This document shows positions 5,121 through 7,031 of a stretch of DNA of 7,031 nt, piece by piece. Source of the stretch: Treponema sp. GTDB taxonomy: Bacteria > Spirochaetota > Spirochaetia > Treponematales > Treponemataceae. How positions within the stretch are numbered: position 1 is the stretch's first letter; every line of letters begins with the position of its first letter. The stretch is taken from positions 1 to 7,031 of the forward strand of contig JAEDFX010000110.1 of NCBI GenBank assembly GCA_016297805.1, read 5' to 3'. The notes beneath the pieces are model-generated. The model searched no databases. It saw only the letters and a program-made list of their open reading frames with translations, and was not told where the DNA came from. Position numbers and translations under genes: made by a program.

Positions 5121-5906
5121 TTAGTTTTCAGTTTTCTTAGAACGCTTTCTTTTCTTAGATAAACGTTTTTCAAAAACCGTCTCGGTAATTTCCTCAATCA
5201 TCTTTTCGGCTTCATCAGAAAGTTGATTCTTCATCCTGGCAGAACTGATTAAATCAGGTCTGTTTGCCATAGTCTTCATCAACCGCTTTTTCAGCCGCCA
5301 CTTTCGGATTTCTTCATGATTCCCACTCAGTAGAACTGGAGGAACCTTCATTCCACGCCACTCTTCAGGATGAGTATACTGTGGATACTCCAAAAGTCCG
5401 TCACAATAACTTTCTTCTTCTAATGATTCATGAGAAATCACACCATCTACCAAACGATACACAGTATCAATTACAACTGTAGCAGCGACTTCCCCTGATG
5501 ACATTACATAATCTCCAATTGAGATTTCTGCGTCAACATAAGAATCAATAATTCTCTGATCAATACCTTCGTAACGACCACAGATGAATACAAGTTCTTC
5601 CTTGTGACTTAATTCTTCAGCAACTTTCTGTGTAAGCTGTTTACCGCTAGGTGTAACAAAGATTACATATTTTTTGCGGGCATTTACACTATCAAGTGCT
5701 TTTCCCAGAGGCTCAGGCAGCATTAACTGGCCAGCTCCACCTCCGTACGTTCCGTCATCACAGGTATGGTGTTTATCAGTAGCAAAATCTCTGATGTTCA
5801 CCAGATCGTAAGCAATAATCTCCTTTTCTACTGCCTTGGCCATGATTGAGTTTTCAAAAAAAGCCTTAACAATATCTGGAAATAAGGTCAGCACAGTAAA
5901 TTTCAT
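5121..5906 (-). CDS. trmD: tRNA (guanine-37-N1)-methyltransferase
   Basis: TrmD methylates N1 of G37 next to the anticodon using S-adenosylmethionine and prevents +1 frameshifting. It acts as a SPOUT-family dimer with a deep trefoil knot. The 261 residues are of normal length. Motifs are LTLFPDI (6-12), DDGTYGGGAGQLM (50-62), FICGRYEGIDQR (107-118), EISIGDYVMSSGEV (127-140), YRLVDGV (150-156, with the conserved Arg151), LLEYPQYTHPEEW (171-183) and VPPVLLSGNH (188-197). Departures from the common pattern: the knot reads SSGE where GGE is usual; Glu165 stands where E. coli has catalytic Asp169; YTHP replaces YTRP. The tail is strongly basic. The ATG follows rimM by 4 bases, with its GGAG embedded in the last rimM codons, so coupling is likely. 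Confidence 0.96.
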   Translation of the reverse strand: MKFTVLTLFPDIVKAFFENSIMAKAVEKEIIAYDLVNIRDFATDKHHTCDDGTYGGGAGQLMLPEPLGKALDSVNARKKYVIFVTPSGKQLTQKVAEELSHKEELVFICGRYEGIDQRIIDSYVDAEISIGDYVMSSGEVAATVVIDTVYRLVDGVISHESLEEESYCDGLLEYPQYTHPEEWRGMKVPPVLLSGNHEEIRKWRLKKRLMKTMANRPDLISSARMKNQLSDEAEKMIEEITETVFEKRLSKKRKRSKKTEN

Positions 5907-5910
5907 GGAA

Positions 5911-6495
5911 TTACTCCAGAATCCAGAGGTGCATTAATTGAATTGTATTATGTTTGATGTCAACTTTTCCAACAAACTCATTTCTAAATGGAACAAGAAC
6001 CTTTCGGAGCTGTCCGTCTGGTGAAAACTTAACCTCATCAGTAATACAACTGCAACTCTCGGAGAGAGAAACTTCTAACAAGTAACCTGCTCCGCCTTCC
6101 AATACGTCTGTGATTGTTCCTACAATTGTAGGCGCATCCAACGTTGCCGGATCGTCTTTTCCCTCATAAACAAGGGAACAATCTATCAAATCCTCAATAT
6201 ACCACTCATCTTTTTTCAAAGGTTTGCAGTATTTTCTAGGTACTAAGATTTCCCATTTATTGTACTTTTGTACTTCAGAATCAGAATCTATTCCCTTAAA
6301 TTTTACATAAGCAATTGCATTTCCGATTGAAACCGATTCGACCTTTGTTTCTTTCTGCAAATCACCATGTTTTAAAGTAACATCTTTTAAATTGAGTAAA
6401 TGCTCATATTCTCCAGAAGTACTCTCAACTTTACATTCACCCGCAAATCCATGCGAACCGCGAATAAATCCAACAACTAACTGTGTTTTTTCCAT
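5911..6495 (-). CDS. rimM: 16S rRNA processing / ribosome maturation factor RimM
   Basis: RimM binds ribosomal protein S19 and assists assembly of the 30S head domain. The protein of 194 residues has the N-terminal RimM barrel (about 4-90: VVGFIRGSHGFAGECKVEST, then a GNAIAYVKFKGIDSDSEVQK segment) and the C-terminal PRC-barrel (about 95-194: EWYIEDLIDCSLVYEG, GGAGYLLEV, VLVPFRNEFV, ending in WILE). Both are joined in the usual way. The chosen start is ATG 6495, with GGAA 8 bases upstream. An in-frame TTG at 6501 would add two residues but leaves the ribosome-binding site only 2 bases away. It lies 18 bases after the KH gene and 4 before trmD, the standard order in which rRNA assembly and tRNA modification are co-expressed. 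Confidence 0.95.
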   Translation of the reverse strand: MEKTQLVVGFIRGSHGFAGECKVESTSGEYEHLLNLKDVTLKHGDLQKETKVESVSIGNAIAYVKFKGIDSDSEVQKYNKWEILVPRKYCKPLKKDEWYIEDLIDCSLVYEGKDDPATLDAPTIVGTITDVLEGGAGYLLEVSLSESCSCITDEVKFSPDGQLRKVLVPFRNEFVGKVDIKHNTIQLMHLWILE

Positions 6496-6513
6496 CAGCA
6501 ATATTCCAATAAA

Positions 6514-6750
6514 TTAATTATCAAGAATATCAAGACTGTATCGTTTACCGTCTTTTACTGCTGAAGCGCTTAATACAGTACGCATTGCTTTAGCTATTCG
6601 GCCATATTTTCCGATTACTTTACCAATGTCGCCATCTGCAACCTTAAGCTGCAACACCATGCCCTTCTCGCCTTCAGTTTCGTTTACAGTAACAGCTGAC
6701 GGATCATCGACCAATGATTTTGCGATGTATTCAATCAGGTCTTTTTCCAT
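6514..6750 (-). CDS. khpA: KH-domain RNA-binding protein (KhpA/YlqC family)
   Basis: A 78-residue single-KH-domain protein of the UPF0109/KhpA family. The RNA-contacting G-x-x-G loop is GKYG (47-50) within DIGKVIGKYGRIAKAMRTVL (41-60). The N-terminal helix (EKDLIEYIAKSLVDDPSAV) and final strand (YSLDILDN) are typical. In Gram-positive bacteria KhpA pairs with KhpB and affects RNA metabolism and cell elongation; its role here can only be inferred. It lies between rpsP and rimM as in most bacteria, 18 bases after rpsP. GGGAG sits 8 bases before the ATG. The length and motif are complete. Confidence 0.93.
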   Translation of the reverse strand: MEKDLIEYIAKSLVDDPSAVTVNETEGEKGMVLQLKVADGDIGKVIGKYGRIAKAMRTVLSASAVKDGKRYSLDILDN

Positions 6751-6768
6751 AATCAGTTCTCCCGTAAA

Positions 6769-7020
6769 CTACTTTGCCTGTTTAGCAGACTGTACGTTCA
6801 TCAATTTCTTAACAACGTCAGTTGGCTGAGCACCAACACTGATCCAGTACTTTGCACGTTCAATGTCGATTGAAACCTGTGAAGCTTCTGCAGCGATAGG
6901 CTGGAAAGTTCCGATTTCTTCGATACATTTTCCGTCACGTGGTTCGCGTGAGTCTTGTACAACTACACGATAGCAAGGACGTTTTTTAGTACCAAATCTC
7001 TTAAGTCTGATTTTGACCAT
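6769..7020 (-). CDS. rpsP: 30S ribosomal protein S16
   Basis: S16 is an early-assembling small-subunit protein bound to the 5' domain of 16S rRNA. The 83-residue sequence begins MVKIRLKRFGTKKRPCYRVV, followed by VQDSREPRDGKCIEEIGTFQP and then AKYWISVGAQPTDVVKKLM, all canonical. It is the first gene of the rpsP-KH-rimM-trmD-rplS operon visible here. The complete ribosome-binding site GGAGG occupies 7027-7031, six bases before the ATG, at the window edge. The operon promoter therefore lies outside the window. Confidence 0.98.
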   Translation of the reverse strand: MVKIRLKRFGTKKRPCYRVVVQDSREPRDGKCIEEIGTFQPIAAEASQVSIDIERAKYWISVGAQPTDVVKKLMNVQSAKQAK

Positions 7021-7031
7021 TTATATCCTCC

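Noticed and set aside
5108..5197. N-terminal extension of L19 into trmD
   Set aside because: The extra residues are the basic trmD tail read in another frame; ATG 5107 has a good ribosome-binding site and the family N-terminus.
6496..6501. TTG start of rimM two codons upstream
   Set aside because: Spacing from GGAA would be only 2 bases, whereas ATG 6495 has 8.
6626..6829. Plus-strand open frame across the KH/rpsP junction
   Set aside because: Antisense to two highly conserved genes; Ser/Thr-rich translation typical of a shadow.

Overview
The window is a compact, AT-rich bacterial chromosomal segment made almost entirely of housekeeping genes. I think it comes from a flagellated spirochaete, most likely Treponema-like. 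This is inferred from the low GC, the rpsP-KH-rimM-trmD-rplS order followed by FliK-like and FlhB-tail genes, and an Arg32-type EF-P beside its rhamnosyltransferase EarP. No species-level marker is present, so the assignment is an inference.

Layout. Positions 2-58 hold the last codons of an unidentified plus-strand gene. Next comes rpsU (ribosomal protein S21, plus strand) with its own promoter, a strong Shine-Dalgarno and a terminator. All later genes lie on the minus strand and are read from right to left. (1) A ribosome/tRNA-maturation operon, rpsP - KH-domain protein - rimM - trmD - rplS (7020 to 4670), has short gaps and ends in a hairpin terminator. (2) A second unit, starting at a promoter embedded in that terminator, encodes a FliK-like protein, a stand-alone FlhB C-terminal-domain protein, a YraN-type protein, a small protein resembling the C-terminal half of FlgM, and a small putative metal-binding protein (4600 to 2353). 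It ends in a terminator. (3) earP and efp follow (2292 to 600). efp has its own good promoter inside the end of earP and its own terminator.

How the genes work together. S16, L19, S21, RimM, TrmD and the KH protein serve ribosome assembly and decoding. EF-P rescues ribosomes stalled at polyproline, and EarP is expected to activate it by rhamnosylating Arg32, which is visible in the EF-P loop. The middle unit resembles the Bacillus ylqG-ylqH arrangement downstream of rplS, where flagellar-export-like proteins sit beside translation genes.

The less ordinary signals are in the DNA between genes. Between the convergent rpsU and efp terminators is a 31-bp palindromic unit in exact tandem duplicate. 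At 4600-4671 a terminator, a promoter and an AT-rich palindrome are interleaved. A terminator also ends 14 bases before the earP start codon. I found no mobile element, CRISPR array, tRNA or rRNA.
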